Both the position numbers and the translations under genes were made by a program. A model generated the notes under the pieces. It ran no database searches. It had not been told where the DNA came from and saw only the letters and a program-made list of their open reading frames with translations. From assembly GCA_002724635.1 (NCBI GenBank), contig PBPM01000064.1:1-41482 (forward strand): a stretch of 41,482 nucleotides of DNA, written 5' to 3'. Shown in pieces: positions 1-7,791 of this stretch; the first letter of the stretch is position 1; each line of letters starts with the position of its first letter. This DNA is from Rhodospirillaceae bacterium (GTDB taxonomy: Bacteria; Pseudomonadota; Alphaproteobacteria; UBA6615).

Positions 1-76
1 GGTCGGGAAGAGAGGATTCGAACCTCCGGCCCCTACGTCCCGAACGTAGTGCTCTACCAGGCTGAGCTACTTCCCG
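1..76 (-). tRNA. tRNA-Pro (anticodon CGG)
   Basis: Read on the minus strand this folds as a complete cloverleaf. The acceptor stem pairs CGGGAAG (76-70) with CTTCCCG (10-4), U8 and the D-arm GCTC/GAGC are present, the anticodon stem CTACG/CGTAG encloses loop TTCGGGA, and the T-arm is GGAGG-TTCGAAT-CCTCT. Loop positions 34-36 read CGG, which decodes CCG (Pro). The discriminator A is followed by CC at the window edge, so a genomically encoded CCA probably ends just outside the window. Confidence 0.95.
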
Positions 77-85
77 ACGGCGGGT

Positions 86-114
86 TTCTTACAACGCCCA
101 ACGCGGCTTTGCAA
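86..114 (-). promoter_or_regulatory. Possible promoter of tRNA-Pro
   Basis: On the minus strand TTGCAA (114-109) is separated by 17 bp from TAAGAA (91-86). Transcription would start a few bases before the mature tRNA 5' end at 76. The match to a sigma-70-type promoter is moderate and rests on position and spacing only. Confidence 0.35.
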
Positions 115-255
115 ACGCCGAGACACCGGCTTTGAACAACCCAACCCAAGCCTGTTGATGGAGAGGTATTCAACCTAAATGCTTCGACAAGCTAAGAATG
201 AAAATCATTGCTGAAAACTAAAAAACCCAACTGTCACACCCCGTAATGGTGATAC

Positions 256-771
256 ATGGACATTACCGAGCACATCCGAACGATCCCAGATTTCCCGAAA
301 CCGGGGATTCTCTTCTATGACATCTCGACCCTGCTGGCGCACCCTCAGGCTTGGCGGCACACGGTCGATCTGCTTGCTGTCGCAATCCGCCAGCACGAAC
401 CCGATGTCATTGCAGGAATCGAAAGCCGGGGCTTCCTCGTCGGCGCCCCGCTCGCACTGCAGCTAGGCTGTGGGTTCACCATGCTCCGTAAGCAGGGAAA
501 GCTACCCGGCAAGACGAGCTCCTACACCTACGACTTGGAATACGGTTCCGACACGATCGAGATGCAGGTCGACGCGATCGCGCCCGGCGAGAAGGTCATA
601 ATCATCGACGATCTGCTAGCGACCGGCGGCACAGCCGGCGGAGCGCTGCATCTCCTGCGCAAGGCCGAGGCTGACGTCCGCGCAGCGGCCTTCATTATCG
701 AGCTCGAGGGCCTAGGCGGACGCGAGCATCTCGACGTCCCAATCACGGCACTGCTTGAATTCGACGCCTGA
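256..771 (+). CDS. apt: Adenine phosphoribosyltransferase
   Basis: A cytoplasmic purine-salvage enzyme that makes AMP and pyrophosphate from adenine and PRPP. The 171-residue length is normal for Apt. The N-terminal segment with [13 protein letters not shown] and the central AGIESRGF are typical, and the PRPP-binding loop [14 protein letters not shown] lies at residues 114-127 with its paired acidic residues. The ATG at 256 follows a weak GGTGA. The stop is directly adjacent to the stop of the convergent dehydrogenase gene, with no room for a terminator between them. It appears to be monocistronic. Confidence 0.96.
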   Translation: MDITEHIRTIPDFPKPGILFYDISTLLAHPQAWRHTVDLLAVAIRQHEPDVIAGIESRGFLVGAPLALQLGCGFTMLRKQGKLPGKTSSYTYDLEYGSDTIEMQVDAIAPGEKVIIIDDLLATGGTAGGALHLLRKAEADVRAAAFIIELEGLGGREHLDVPITALLEFDA

Positions 772-1758
772 TCAGGAGACGAATTTCCCGCCCAACTCGT
801 CGGCGACGAAGCTCTCAATAATCTCCTGAACCGACGCATCCGGCTTCATGCCCAGCTTGCGTGCACGCGCGCCGTCAGCATACCACGGCCAAGCGTCGAC
901 GATCGACTGCACCAGCGCGTCCGGCGCTTCATGCACCCGGTCGGCCACGGCATCTCCGGCAAAAGCCCTGAGCGCGTCGAGCATCTCCCCGATCGAGGGC
1001 GAGATGCCGTTCATCATCACCGAACGGTTGGGACCCAGCACATCGCCATCGACGTTGTGCACGTCGATGAAAGCCTGCACGGCGCGCTTGGGCGATAGGA
1101 TCAGCATCCGCGTGTCGCGGCTCACCGGGTTCGAGACCGTCTCACCCTGTAACGGCTCACGCAGGATCGAGCTAGCGAAACCCGAGGCGGCCTTGTTGGG
1201 CTTGCCCGGCCGCACGACAATGGTCGGCAGCCGGAGTGTGCGGCCGTCCACGAACCCCTTGCGCGTGTAGTCGTTGACGAGCAGCTCGCCGATCGCCTTC
1301 TGCGCGCCATAGGATGTCCGGGGCGTCAGCGCCGTTGAGTCGTCGACAGAGCGCTCGCCGCCATAGACTGCCAGCGAGCTGGTGAAAACGATCTTCGGGC
1401 AGCGTCCCGTCCGCCGGGCGGCCTCCAGCACGAAGCGCCCGCCGGTGAGGTTCACCGCATAGCCAAGGTCGAAGTCCGCCTCCGCGCCGCCGCTAACTAC
1501 AGCAGCAAAATGAAACACCGCGTCCGTCTCGCCGTCGATCAGGGCTTCGACCGTGGCCGGATCGCAGATGTCGCCGGTCACAAGCTGCACGCGCGGATCG
1601 TCGGGCGGCGGCTCGACGGGCTCGGACGCATCGAACAGCACGAGCTTGTCGACGGCCTCGGGGTTGCCGCCAGGTCCGCGCAGTTCGGGCCTTGCGAGGA
1701 TGCGTATTGCCAGCCGCCGGCCCAGCATTCCGGTCCCTCCGGTGATCACCACCTTCAT
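772..1758 (-). CDS. denD: NAD-dependent dehydrogenase/epimerase, D-erythronate dehydrogenase (DenD) type
   Basis: An extended short-chain dehydrogenase of 328 residues. The Rossmann motif GGTGMLG is at residues 7-13 and the active-site pair is YGAQK (Tyr150, Lys154) after a TSSLAVYGG segment. The stretch LRLPTIVVRPGKPN followed by SRDTRMLILSPKRAV resembles the DenD family, which oxidises D-erythronate to 2-oxo-tetronate. The usual denD partners (the OtnK-type kinase and OtnC/OtnI proteins) are not nearby, so the substrate is uncertain. The ATG at 1758 is preferred over the ATG six bases upstream because GGGGAA is better spaced from it. It lies 19 bp downstream of the aminotransferase gene, so the two are probably co-transcribed. 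Confidence 0.82.
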   Translation of the reverse strand: MKVVITGGTGMLGRRLAIRILARPELRGPGGNPEAVDKLVLFDASEPVEPPPDDPRVQLVTGDICDPATVEALIDGETDAVFHFAAVVSGGAEADFDLGYAVNLTGGRFVLEAARRTGRCPKIVFTSSLAVYGGERSVDDSTALTPRTSYGAQKAIGELLVNDYTRKGFVDGRTLRLPTIVVRPGKPNKAASGFASSILREPLQGETVSNPVSRDTRMLILSPKRAVQAFIDVHNVDGDVLGPNRSVMMNGISPSIGEMLDALRAFAGDAVADRVHEAPDALVQSIVDAWPWYADGARARKLGMKPDASVQEIIESFVADELGGKFVS

Positions 1759-1777
1759 CGCCATGCTTCCCCGCCGG

Positions 1778-2962
1778 TCATGACAGCGCCGGCGCTAGCC
1801 GGTCCATCGCCGTCGACAACGTGTCCGGCTCGGCCGCGAAACAAAGGCGCAACCAGCCCTCACCCTCGGGACCGAAGGCCCGGCCGGGCGCCAGGCCCAC
1901 GCCGGTCTTGGCGATCAGTTCGCTTGCATAGGCGACGCTGTCGGTAATGCCGTCAATCTTCATGAAGGCGTAGAACGCGCCCTCGGGCTTCGACAGGGTC
2001 ACCCGGCCCATCGCGCCGAGGCGTTGGAATACCAAGTCCCGGTTCCGCCGATACCGTTCGACCATCTCTGACACGAAGGGCTCACCCTCGCGGATTGCGA
2101 CGACGCCGGCGTGCTGCACGAAGGTCGTGGGTGAGGCGATGTTGAACTCGTTGAGCTTCGAGAAGTCGGGTCCCAGGTCGGGCGGATGGGTCAGCCAGCC
2201 GAGCCGCCAGCCGGTCATCGACCAAGTCTTGGAGAAGCTGTTTATGACGATCACCCGGTCGTCGGGCTCAGCGATGTCTAGGAAGGAGGGCGCGCGCGGC
2301 CGATCGTAGATCAGTCGAATATAGACCTCATCCGAAATCAGGTAGATGCCGCGCTCGCGCGTGAACGCTAGCAACTCGCGCTGCTGGTCTGCCTCCATGA
2401 TCCAGCCGGTCGGATTGCCCGGCGAATTGACGAACACCGCCCGGGTGCGGTCGTCGCACCGGCTGCGGATATCGTTGAGATCGAGCTGCCAGATGCCGTT
2501 CTCGTCGGCGCGCAGGGGGGCGGTGCGGGCCTCCCCGCCAATGATAAAGACGGTCCCCTTGCAGTTCGGCCAAACCGGGCCGACCACCACGACATTGTCG
2601 CCATTGTCGATCAGCACCTCGGAGGTTAGCATGATCGCGGCCATGCCCGAAACCGACGCGGTGATCCGGTCGACGCCGATCTTGCGACCTATCAGCGTGC
2701 TGGAGTATTCCGCGATCGCCTCGCGCAGCGGCGGAATTCCGCGATTTTGTGCATAAAAAACATGATCGTCGACGATCGCCTGAGTGACCGCGTCCTTGAT
2801 GTAGTCCGGCGTCGGCAAATCCGGCTCGCCGAACCAGAGCGGGATCACGTCGTCGCGTCCGATATTCGTCTCTGCCACCTGACGGATCAGCGAGCCCTCC
2901 AGCTCGTCAACCGCCGGCCGGAGCCGCCGGACCCCATTCGCGATTTCCACCGTCTCGTTCAT
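1778..2962 (-). CDS. PLP-dependent class I aminotransferase
   Basis: A fold-type I aminotransferase of 394 residues. The motif NSPGNPTG (179-186) and Asp211 in SDEVY contact the pyridine ring of PLP. Lys245 in NSFSKTWSMTGWRLGW is the expected Schiff-base lysine, and the C-terminal RLCFA supplies the carboxylate-binding arginine. It belongs to the broad AspC/DapL-like group, and its amino donor and acceptor cannot be read from sequence. It is distinct from the second aminotransferase at 34.1-35.3 kb. GGGAGG sits 6 nt before the ATG. It leads a probable two-gene operon with the dehydrogenase downstream and is divergent from the thioesterase gene. Confidence 0.9.
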   Translation of the reverse strand: MNETVEIANGVRRLRPAVDELEGSLIRQVAETNIGRDDVIPLWFGEPDLPTPDYIKDAVTQAIVDDHVFYAQNRGIPPLREAIAEYSSTLIGRKIGVDRITASVSGMAAIMLTSEVLIDNGDNVVVVGPVWPNCKGTVFIIGGEARTAPLRADENGIWQLDLNDIRSRCDDRTRAVFVNSPGNPTGWIMEADQQRELLAFTRERGIYLISDEVYIRLIYDRPRAPSFLDIAEPDDRVIVINSFSKTWSMTGWRLGWLTHPPDLGPDFSKLNEFNIASPTTFVQHAGVVAIREGEPFVSEMVERYRRNRDLVFQRLGAMGRVTLSKPEGAFYAFMKIDGITDSVAYASELIAKTGVGLAPGRAFGPEGEGWLRLCFAAEPDTLSTAMDRLAPALS

Positions 2963-2979
2963 GCAATGCCTCCCGGTTA

Positions 2980-3007
2980 GGCGCCCAGTGTAGCCTCACC
3001 GGGCGCC
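2980..3007. repeat. Inverted repeat, 7-bp arms, in aminotransferase leader
   Basis: GGCGCCC (2980-2986) and GGGCGCC (3001-3007) are perfect inverted arms with a 14-nt spacer. They lie just upstream of the aminotransferase ribosome-binding site on the minus strand. They could form an mRNA leader hairpin or bind a regulator. No known motif is recognised. Confidence 0.4.
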
Positions 3008-3033
3008 AACTGGAATTGCCCCGCATGCATCGA

Positions 3034-3051
3034 TGGTGCATATCAGCACCA
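3034..3051. promoter_or_regulatory. Inverted repeat, possible operator
   Basis: TGGTGC (3034-3039) and GCACCA (3046-3051) are perfect 6-bp arms around a 6-bp AT-rich spacer. They sit in the divergent interval between the aminotransferase and the thioesterase. The geometry suits a dimeric regulator, but no regulator gene is adjacent. Confidence 0.3.
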
Positions 3052-3085
3052 CGTTACGACTTGACGATAAGACAGGAATTTCCGC

Positions 3086-3511
3086 ATGACCGACTTCGAA
3101 GAACGCGACCTGACCGAGGGGCTGAACGGCTTTCTCGGATTCCGCCTGATCGACTGGCGCGAGGGCTTCGCGCAGATCGCAGTCGACATCTCCGACAAGC
3201 ACCGCAACCGCCAAGGCGGTATCCATGGCGGCGTCACCGCCTCGCTGATCGATGCCGCAACGGGATTCTGCGGCGTCTACGAGCCTGACCCCGACAAGCG
3301 CCGGGGCAACGTCACCGTCTCGCTCAACGTCAACTATGTCGGCCGGGCCAAGGGCGATACGCTAACCTGCACTGCGAAGATCATCCGCGCGGGCCGGCGC
3401 ATCTATTTTGCGTCGGGCGAGGTCCATGACGAGTACGGCAATCTCGTCGCCTCCGCCGAGGCGGTCTATGCCTATGTGGACCGGGACGCCCAGCGGAGGC
3501 CCGACGCCTGA
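3086..3511 (+). CDS. PaaI-family hotdog-fold thioesterase
   Basis: A 141-residue single-domain hotdog protein, the usual size for PaaI/YdiI-type acyl-CoA thioesterases. The helix-start motif GGIHGGVTASLIDAATG (residues 44-60) holds the HGG signature (His47-Gly49) and the acidic residue expected at the active site. The later segment VSLNVNYVGRAKGD is also typical. It probably hydrolyses an aryl- or acyl-CoA, but the exact substrate is unknown. AGGA lies 8 nt before the ATG. Its stop codon overlaps the hspQ start as TGATG, so the two genes are translationally coupled. Confidence 0.88.
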   Translation: MTDFEERDLTEGLNGFLGFRLIDWREGFAQIAVDISDKHRNRQGGIHGGVTASLIDAATGFCGVYEPDPDKRRGNVTVSLNVNYVGRAKGDTLTCTAKIIRAGRRIYFASGEVHDEYGNLVASAEAVYAYVDRDAQRRPDA

Positions 3512-3828
3512 TGCCCGGCGCGACGGCCCGCTTTCACGTCGGACAGATCGTCCACCACCAGCTCTTCGGCTATCGCGGGGCGGTGTTCGACGTCGATCCG
3601 GTCTTCTCAGGCAGCGAGGAATGGTACGCGGTCGTCGCCCGGTCCCGGCCGCCGAAGGACGCGCCGTGGTACCATGTGCTCGTCCACGACGCGGACCACA
3701 CCACCTACGTGGCGGAGCGAAACCTTGCGGCCGATCCCGATCCTGCCCAGATCGACCACCCCATGCTCGGGGAATTTTTCTCACTGTATGACGGCAGTCG
3801 CTACCTTACGGGCGACCCTGCGAACTGA
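3511..3828 (+). CDS. hspQ: Heat shock protein HspQ
   Basis: A 105-residue protein of the HspQ (YccV-like) family. The N-terminal segment FHVGQIVHHQLFGYRGAVFDVDP, the central EEWY and the PWYHVLVHDADHTTYVAERNL segment are characteristic. In enterobacteria HspQ binds hemimethylated DNA and acts as a specificity factor for the Lon protease; whether it does so here is inferred. It shares a TGATG junction with the thioesterase upstream. A new promoter and the TPP riboswitch begin within 50 bp of its stop. Confidence 0.9.
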   Translation: MPGATARFHVGQIVHHQLFGYRGAVFDVDPVFSGSEEWYAVVARSRPPKDAPWYHVLVHDADHTTYVAERNLAADPDPAQIDHPMLGEFFSLYDGSRYLTGDPAN

Positions 3829-3833
3829 GGCGC

Positions 3834-3862
3834 TTGACAGTATGGTTCCCCCGCCCCATCGT
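3834..3862 (+). promoter_or_regulatory. Predicted promoter of the TPP-riboswitch operon
   Basis: A perfect -35 TTGACA (3834-3839) begins 5 bp after the hspQ stop. With a 17-bp spacer the -10 would be CATCGT (3857-3862), which is weak. Initiation near 3869 would fall just before the first paired element of the riboswitch at 3873, which supports the assignment. Confidence 0.5.
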
Positions 3863-3872
3863 TTCGGCAATT

Positions 3873-3960
3873 CGTGACGCTGGGGTGCCTGGACCATATC
3901 GGGGCTGAGAAGAAACCCAATCACCTGATCCGGATCATGCCGGCGGAGGGAGTTGTCACG
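3873..3960 (+). ncRNA. TPP riboswitch aptamer (THI element)
   Basis: All conserved blocks of the thiamine pyrophosphate aptamer are present in order. P1 pairs CGTGAC (3873-3878) with GTCACG (3955-3960). GGGGTGCC is at 3882-3889 and GGCTGAGA at 3903-3910, the sequence that binds the pyrimidine ring. ACCC (P2') follows at about 3914-3917. The 29-nt block at 3923-3951 contains ACCTGATC, the P5 arms CCGG (3930-3933 and 3940-3943) and the terminal GCGGAGGGA, which holds the pyrophosphate side. It lies in the leader of a Liv-type ABC transporter operon rather than a thiamine biosynthesis gene, so TPP should repress that transporter. Confidence 0.96.
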
Positions 3961-4022
3961 GGCCGTCTCCCGCAGACGCTCCTGCCGCCAGCCGTCCAGA
4001 CCATCGCTTTGGAGACGTGCCC
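3960..4022 (+). promoter_or_regulatory. Riboswitch expression platform: SD-sequestering helix
   Basis: GGGC-CGTCTCC (3960-3970) can pair with GGAGACG (4011-4017), a bulged T4018 and GCCC (4019-4022). This 11-bp helix buries the Shine-Dalgarno GGAGA (4011-4015) directly before the ATG at 4023. A competing pairing is GGGAG (3948-3952, inside the aptamer) with CTCCC (3967-3971), which could free the SD when no ligand is bound. No U-tract follows, so translational control is more likely than termination. The pairings are seen by eye; the switching is inferred. Confidence 0.65.
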
Positions 4023-5174
4023 ATGTCCCCCTTGCCACGCATCGTTGGTATCACCATCGCGGCCATGGTGGGCATCGCGGTCGTCGGGCTGATATTCTTT
4101 CCGCGCCTGCTGCCCGACACCGCGCGCATACCCGTGCTGGTGCCGATCACCGGCTTCCTGTCGCTGGAGGGCACCAGTCAGCGCAATGGCGCCGAGCTCG
4201 CATTGCGCGATTCCGGTGTGGCCTTCGACGTTGACGACACCGCCACCGCGCCCGAGACGGCGGTCAACGCGTTCGAACGCGCTATGGCATCGGGGCGCGA
4301 CGGCGAGAATGTGATCGCCGTAGTCGCGCCCATGCTGGGCACCCAGGTGCTATCGCTGATCCCGCTTGCGGACGAGTTCGAGGTCCCTCTTATCACCGTC
4401 TCGGGGACGGCGCGGATCACCGAGCTGGGCAGCCCCAACATATTCCGCTTCTTTCCCGGCGACGTAGTGGTCAAGGCCGCCCACGCACGCTACGCCGTCG
4501 AAGAGCTGGGTGCTAAGCGACCGGCCGTCGTCTTCCAGACGACCGCCTACGGCCAGAGCGGGCGCGCCGAGCTCGACCGGAACCTCGCGAGCTTGAGTGC
4601 GCCCCCGGTCCTCGCCGAGGGACTCGACGTCACCGTCAAGGACATGCTGCCCGTGCTCTCGAAGGTCCGAGATTCGGAAGCCGACGTGTTGCTACTGCAC
4701 CTCCATGCCGGCCCCACCGCACTCATCATCCGTCAGGCTCGGGCAATGGGACTCGACATACCGATCGTCGCCGGTTCGGCCATGCACCAGCCCGAGACCG
4801 CAGCCCTGCTCGAACCGACCGAGCTCGCCGGGGTGTGCGCGGAGTCCGGGGCATCGCCGATCTCGGAGTTCAGGCCAGAGATGCGCGCCTTCGTCGAGGC
4901 CTACCGCGACGCCTTCAACCGCGAGCCCGACGCATTCGCGCTCGCTCAGTATGACGGGGCCCGAATGGTCCTAACCGCCGTAGATCTCGGGGCCCGAACC
5001 GCCGCCAACATCCGCGACTGGCTATCCTCCCAGCGCCACGAGGGGCTAGCCATGACCTACGCGTCCGACGGAAAGGGCAACATGGCCCACTCGGCGGTGA
5101 TTCTCTGCTACGACGGCGACAGCCGGGTGCCGACTATCGTCAGGCGCTACGACAACATCACCGGCGTGCTCTAG
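4023..5174 (+). CDS. Liv-type (HAAT) ABC transporter substrate-binding protein under TPP control
   Basis: About 383 residues with the Peripla_BP_6/LivJ-like periplasmic binding fold: IPVLVPITGFLSLEGTSQRNGAELAL near the N-terminus and a central VVFQTTAYGQSGRAEL hinge region. The N-terminus has a hydrophobic segment (about residues 7-27) without an obvious cleavage site or lipobox, so it may stay membrane-anchored. ATG 4023 is chosen over GTG 4017 because GGAGA is 7 nt from the ATG and overlaps the GTG spacing. It heads a four-gene operon behind a TPP riboswitch. The family usually binds branched-chain amino acids, amides or urea; here the ligand is predicted to be thiamine-related, and this is inference. 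Confidence 0.9.
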   Translation: MSPLPRIVGITIAAMVGIAVVGLIFFPRLLPDTARIPVLVPITGFLSLEGTSQRNGAELALRDSGVAFDVDDTATAPETAVNAFERAMASGRDGENVIAVVAPMLGTQVLSLIPLADEFEVPLITVSGTARITELGSPNIFRFFPGDVVVKAAHARYAVEELGAKRPAVVFQTTAYGQSGRAELDRNLASLSAPPVLAEGLDVTVKDMLPVLSKVRDSEADVLLLHLHAGPTALIIRQARAMGLDIPIVAGSAMHQPETAALLEPTELAGVCAESGASPISEFRPEMRAFVEAYRDAFNREPDAFALAQYDGARMVLTAVDLGARTAANIRDWLSSQRHEGLAMTYASDGKGNMAHSAVILCYDGDSRVPTIVRRYDNITGVL

Positions 5175-5188
5175 CGCCCGATTCGCCG

Positions 5189-6079
5189 ATGCTCATCGCA
5201 CAGCTCACTCTGAACGCCATCGCGCTCGGCGCCGCCTATGCGCTCGTCGCCATCGGCTTCGTGCTGGTCCTGAACGCCACCACCGCCGTCAACTTCGCCC
5301 ATGGCGAGAGCGTGGTGGCGGGCGGTTTCGCCGCGGTGGCGCTGAGTGGCGTGATCTCAAACATCTGGCCGGGCGCCGTGCCGGGCATCGTCCTGCTACC
5401 CGGTGTGCTCGCCCTCACCGCCATCCTCGGGCTCGCCATCGCGGCGCTCGCCTATCTACCGATCCGCAACCGGCCGCCGGTCACGGTCTTCGTGACCACC
5501 ATCGCCTTCGGCATCATCGTGACCAACGGCCTCAACGCCGGTTTCGGTGCCGGACCGCGCACCGTACCGGCCCTTCTGGGCACCGGTACAATCGAGCTGC
5601 TCGGCATCACCGCCAGCCGGCAGTCACTGGCCATCATCACCACGACAACCGTGCTGATCGGCGTGCTGACATTCCTGCTGCAGCGGACTCAGCTCGGCCG
5701 CCAGTTCCGCGCCTGCGCCCAGGATCCGGAGATAGCCCGCGCGCTCGGCATCCGGCTGACGCGGATTACCCTCCTCGGCTTCGCGCTCGGGACCGCCTTC
5801 GCCGGTGCCGCCGGGCTACTCCTGACCCACCAGTTCTTCGTGACTCCTTCCGACGGCGCGAGCCTCATCCTCAAGGCCTACATCGCTGTGGTCATCGGCG
5901 GCTGGGGCAGCCTGCGTGGCGCGGCGCTGGGTGCGCTGCTAATCGCGATCTTCGAGGTTGCAGTCGCATCGGTCTCCTCGCAGCCACTCGCCGAAGGCCT
6001 CCTATATATCGCCGTCCTCGCCGTGCTCTTCATCAGACCTGAGGGAATCTTCGGTGAGCCCCAGAGACTGCGCGCGTGA
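5189..6079 (+). CDS. Liv-type ABC transporter permease (LivH-like)
   Basis: A 296-residue, strongly hydrophobic inner-membrane permease with about eight helices. The N-terminal segment LNAIALGAAYALVAIGFVLVLN and the VNFAHGE motif are hallmarks of the LivH/BPD_transp_2 group. The region ACAQDPEIARALGIRLTRI is the cytoplasmic coupling segment that docks on the ATPase. It starts 14 bp after the binding-protein gene, and its stop overlaps the next start as GTGA, so it is co-translated with the permease-ATPase fusion. No clear SD precedes the ATG at 5189. Confidence 0.92.
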   Translation: MLIAQLTLNAIALGAAYALVAIGFVLVLNATTAVNFAHGESVVAGGFAAVALSGVISNIWPGAVPGIVLLPGVLALTAILGLAIAALAYLPIRNRPPVTVFVTTIAFGIIVTNGLNAGFGAGPRTVPALLGTGTIELLGITASRQSLAIITTTTVLIGVLTFLLQRTQLGRQFRACAQDPEIARALGIRLTRITLLGFALGTAFAGAAGLLLTHQFFVTPSDGASLILKAYIAVVIGGWGSLRGAALGALLIAIFEVAVASVSSQPLAEGLLYIAVLAVLFIRPEGIFGEPQRLRA

Positions 6080-7791
6080 GCCCGCGTATGCGCTTTGCTG
6101 GGGATCGCCTTCCGCTGCTGGCCGGCGCGGGTGCGCTGGCGGCCTATGCGATATTCTTCGCCTCGTCTTACGACCAGCGCCTGCTGACCGTTGCAGGCAT
6201 TTACGTGATCATGGTCCTGGGCTACCAGTTCATCTTCGGGCATGCGGGTGCCCTCAGCCTCGCCCAGGGTGCCTTCTTCGGGGTCGGCGCCTATGTCACT
6301 GGCATCCTCGGTAGCCAGTACGACGCCGGCTTCCTCGCTACCTTCCCACTCTCGGTCGCCGTCGCCGCCACCCTTGCCCTCGTCGTCGCGGCGCCGGTCT
6401 TGCGGCTCGCCTCGCACTATTTCGCGCTAGCGACCCTCGCCCTCAGTCAGCTGCTGCTGCTGATCGCGGTGAACTGGGAACCCGTAACCGGCGGCGCCAA
6501 CGGTCTGCCGGGCGTTCCGCCGATCACCATCGGCGATTGGCGGATCGCCCGCGGCCTGCCGCTCCTCGCCTTCGTCTGGGGACTGGCCGGCGCGGCCATG
6601 CTGATCGCCCGCTGGCAACTCGGTCCGTTGCGGATGGCGATGTTCACCGTCATGCGAGACACGCCCCTGGCCGTGCCCGCCTTCGGAATCGACGCGGGCC
6701 TGCTGCGTCTGCGCGCCTTCCTATTGTCGGCCGCCTTCGGCGGCGCGGCCGGGGCGCTGTTCGTACACACCAACCGTGTCGTCTCGCCCGAGACCCTCGG
6801 CTTCGGGATCATGGTTACCTGCCTGACCATGACCGTGATCGGCGGGCGGTTCCGCATCACCGGCGCAGTCATAGGCGCGCTCCTGCTGACCCACCTGCCG
6901 GAATGGTTCCGCGGTCTTGACGAATACTATCTGGTCGCCGTCGGTGCGTTGCTCATAGCGATGGTCGTGTTCGCGCCCGACGGGCTAGCATCCTTTATCA
7001 CGGCGCGGACTCCCGCGAAGCCCGCGTGTCTCCATGCCATTCCCGCCAAACCGGACGCACCGGCGGACCGCTCCTCGGCTCCGCTCGCGATAGACGGCGT
7101 CTCCATAAGCTATGGCGGCATACAGGCGCTCGAGGGCGTCGGCTTGAAGATCGGCCCCGGCGAGATCGTCGGTCTAATCGGCCCCAACGGCGCCGGCAAG
7201 ACCACCCTCGCCAACATCATCACCGGCCTCGATCGGCCGGATGCCGGATTCCTCCGGGCCGGCGAACTCAATCTCGGGACAGCGACACCCACGGCGATCA
7301 CCCGCCACGGTGTCGCCCGCACCTTCCAGACGCCCCAATTGCCCGACGCTCTCACCGTGCGCGCCGCCGTCGCAACCGCGGCCGCGAATATCGTTGCTAA
7401 TCCCGACGCACATTCCTACACCGATACGGTCATGACGGCCTGCCACTTGGCCGAGAATGCCGACACGCCTTGCGGCACCCTTCCCCACGGAGTGCGCCGC
7501 AGGGTCGAGATCGCCCGCGCGCTCGCCGGAAGGCCATTCTTCCTCGTGCTCGACGAGCCGGCAGCGGGGCTCGCACCGACCGAACAGAACGAGGTCGCCG
7601 CGATCCTGCGAGCGCAGGCGGCCGCCGGCCTCGCGATACTGGTTATCGACCACAACCTCGACTTCCTGCGGCCCCTCGCTCGGCGCTTGGCCTGCCTCAA
7701 CGGCGGCCACCTGATCGCCGACGGGCCGACCAACGAAGTGCTCGCCGACACAAAAGTCCAGTCGGCGTATTTCGGCCTGGTGATCCAATGA
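6076..7791 (+). CDS. Fused LivM-like permease and LivG-like ATPase
   Basis: 571 residues in two parts. Residues 1-310 form a LivM-like permease (FIFGHAGALSLAQGAFFGVGAY near the start; the coupling segment VMRDTPLAVPAFGIDAGLLRLRAF at about 192-215). After a linker rich in Pro and Ala (about 311-335), residues 336-571 form an ABC ATPase. Walker A is GPNGAGKTT (369-377), the Q-loop is FQTPQ near 417, the signature is LPHGVRRR (469-476, like the LPYGQQRR of LivG), Walker B is FFLVLDEP (488-495), and the H-loop is VIDHN. GTG 6076 overlaps the previous stop. Fusion of these two subunits is less usual than separate livM and livG. Confidence 0.92.
   Translation: MSPRMRFAGDRLPLLAGAGALAAYAIFFASSYDQRLLTVAGIYVIMVLGYQFIFGHAGALSLAQGAFFGVGAYVTGILGSQYDAGFLATFPLSVAVAATLALVVAAPVLRLASHYFALATLALSQLLLLIAVNWEPVTGGANGLPGVPPITIGDWRIARGLPLLAFVWGLAGAAMLIARWQLGPLRMAMFTVMRDTPLAVPAFGIDAGLLRLRAFLLSAAFGGAAGALFVHTNRVVSPETLGFGIMVTCLTMTVIGGRFRITGAVIGALLLTHLPEWFRGLDEYYLVAVGALLIAMVVFAPDGLASFITARTPAKPACLHAIPAKPDAPADRSSAPLAIDGVSISYGGIQALEGVGLKIGPGEIVGLIGPNGAGKTTLANIITGLDRPDAGFLRAGELNLGTATPTAITRHGVARTFQTPQLPDALTVRAAVATAAANIVANPDAHSYTDTVMTACHLAENADTPCGTLPHGVRRRVEIARALAGRPFFLVLDEPAAGLAPTEQNEVAAILRAQAAAGLAILVIDHNLDFLRPLARRLACLNGGHLIADGPTNEVLADTKVQSAYFGLVIQ

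Noticed and set aside
528..839. A long minus-strand frame opposite apt.
   Set aside because: It overlaps apt almost fully, is Arg/Ser-rich as antisense frames of GC-rich genes are, and has no SD or recognisable domain.
2747..2980. Plus-strand frame at the aminotransferase start.
   Set aside because: It is antisense to the conserved N-terminus of the aminotransferase and has no supporting motif or ribosome-binding site.
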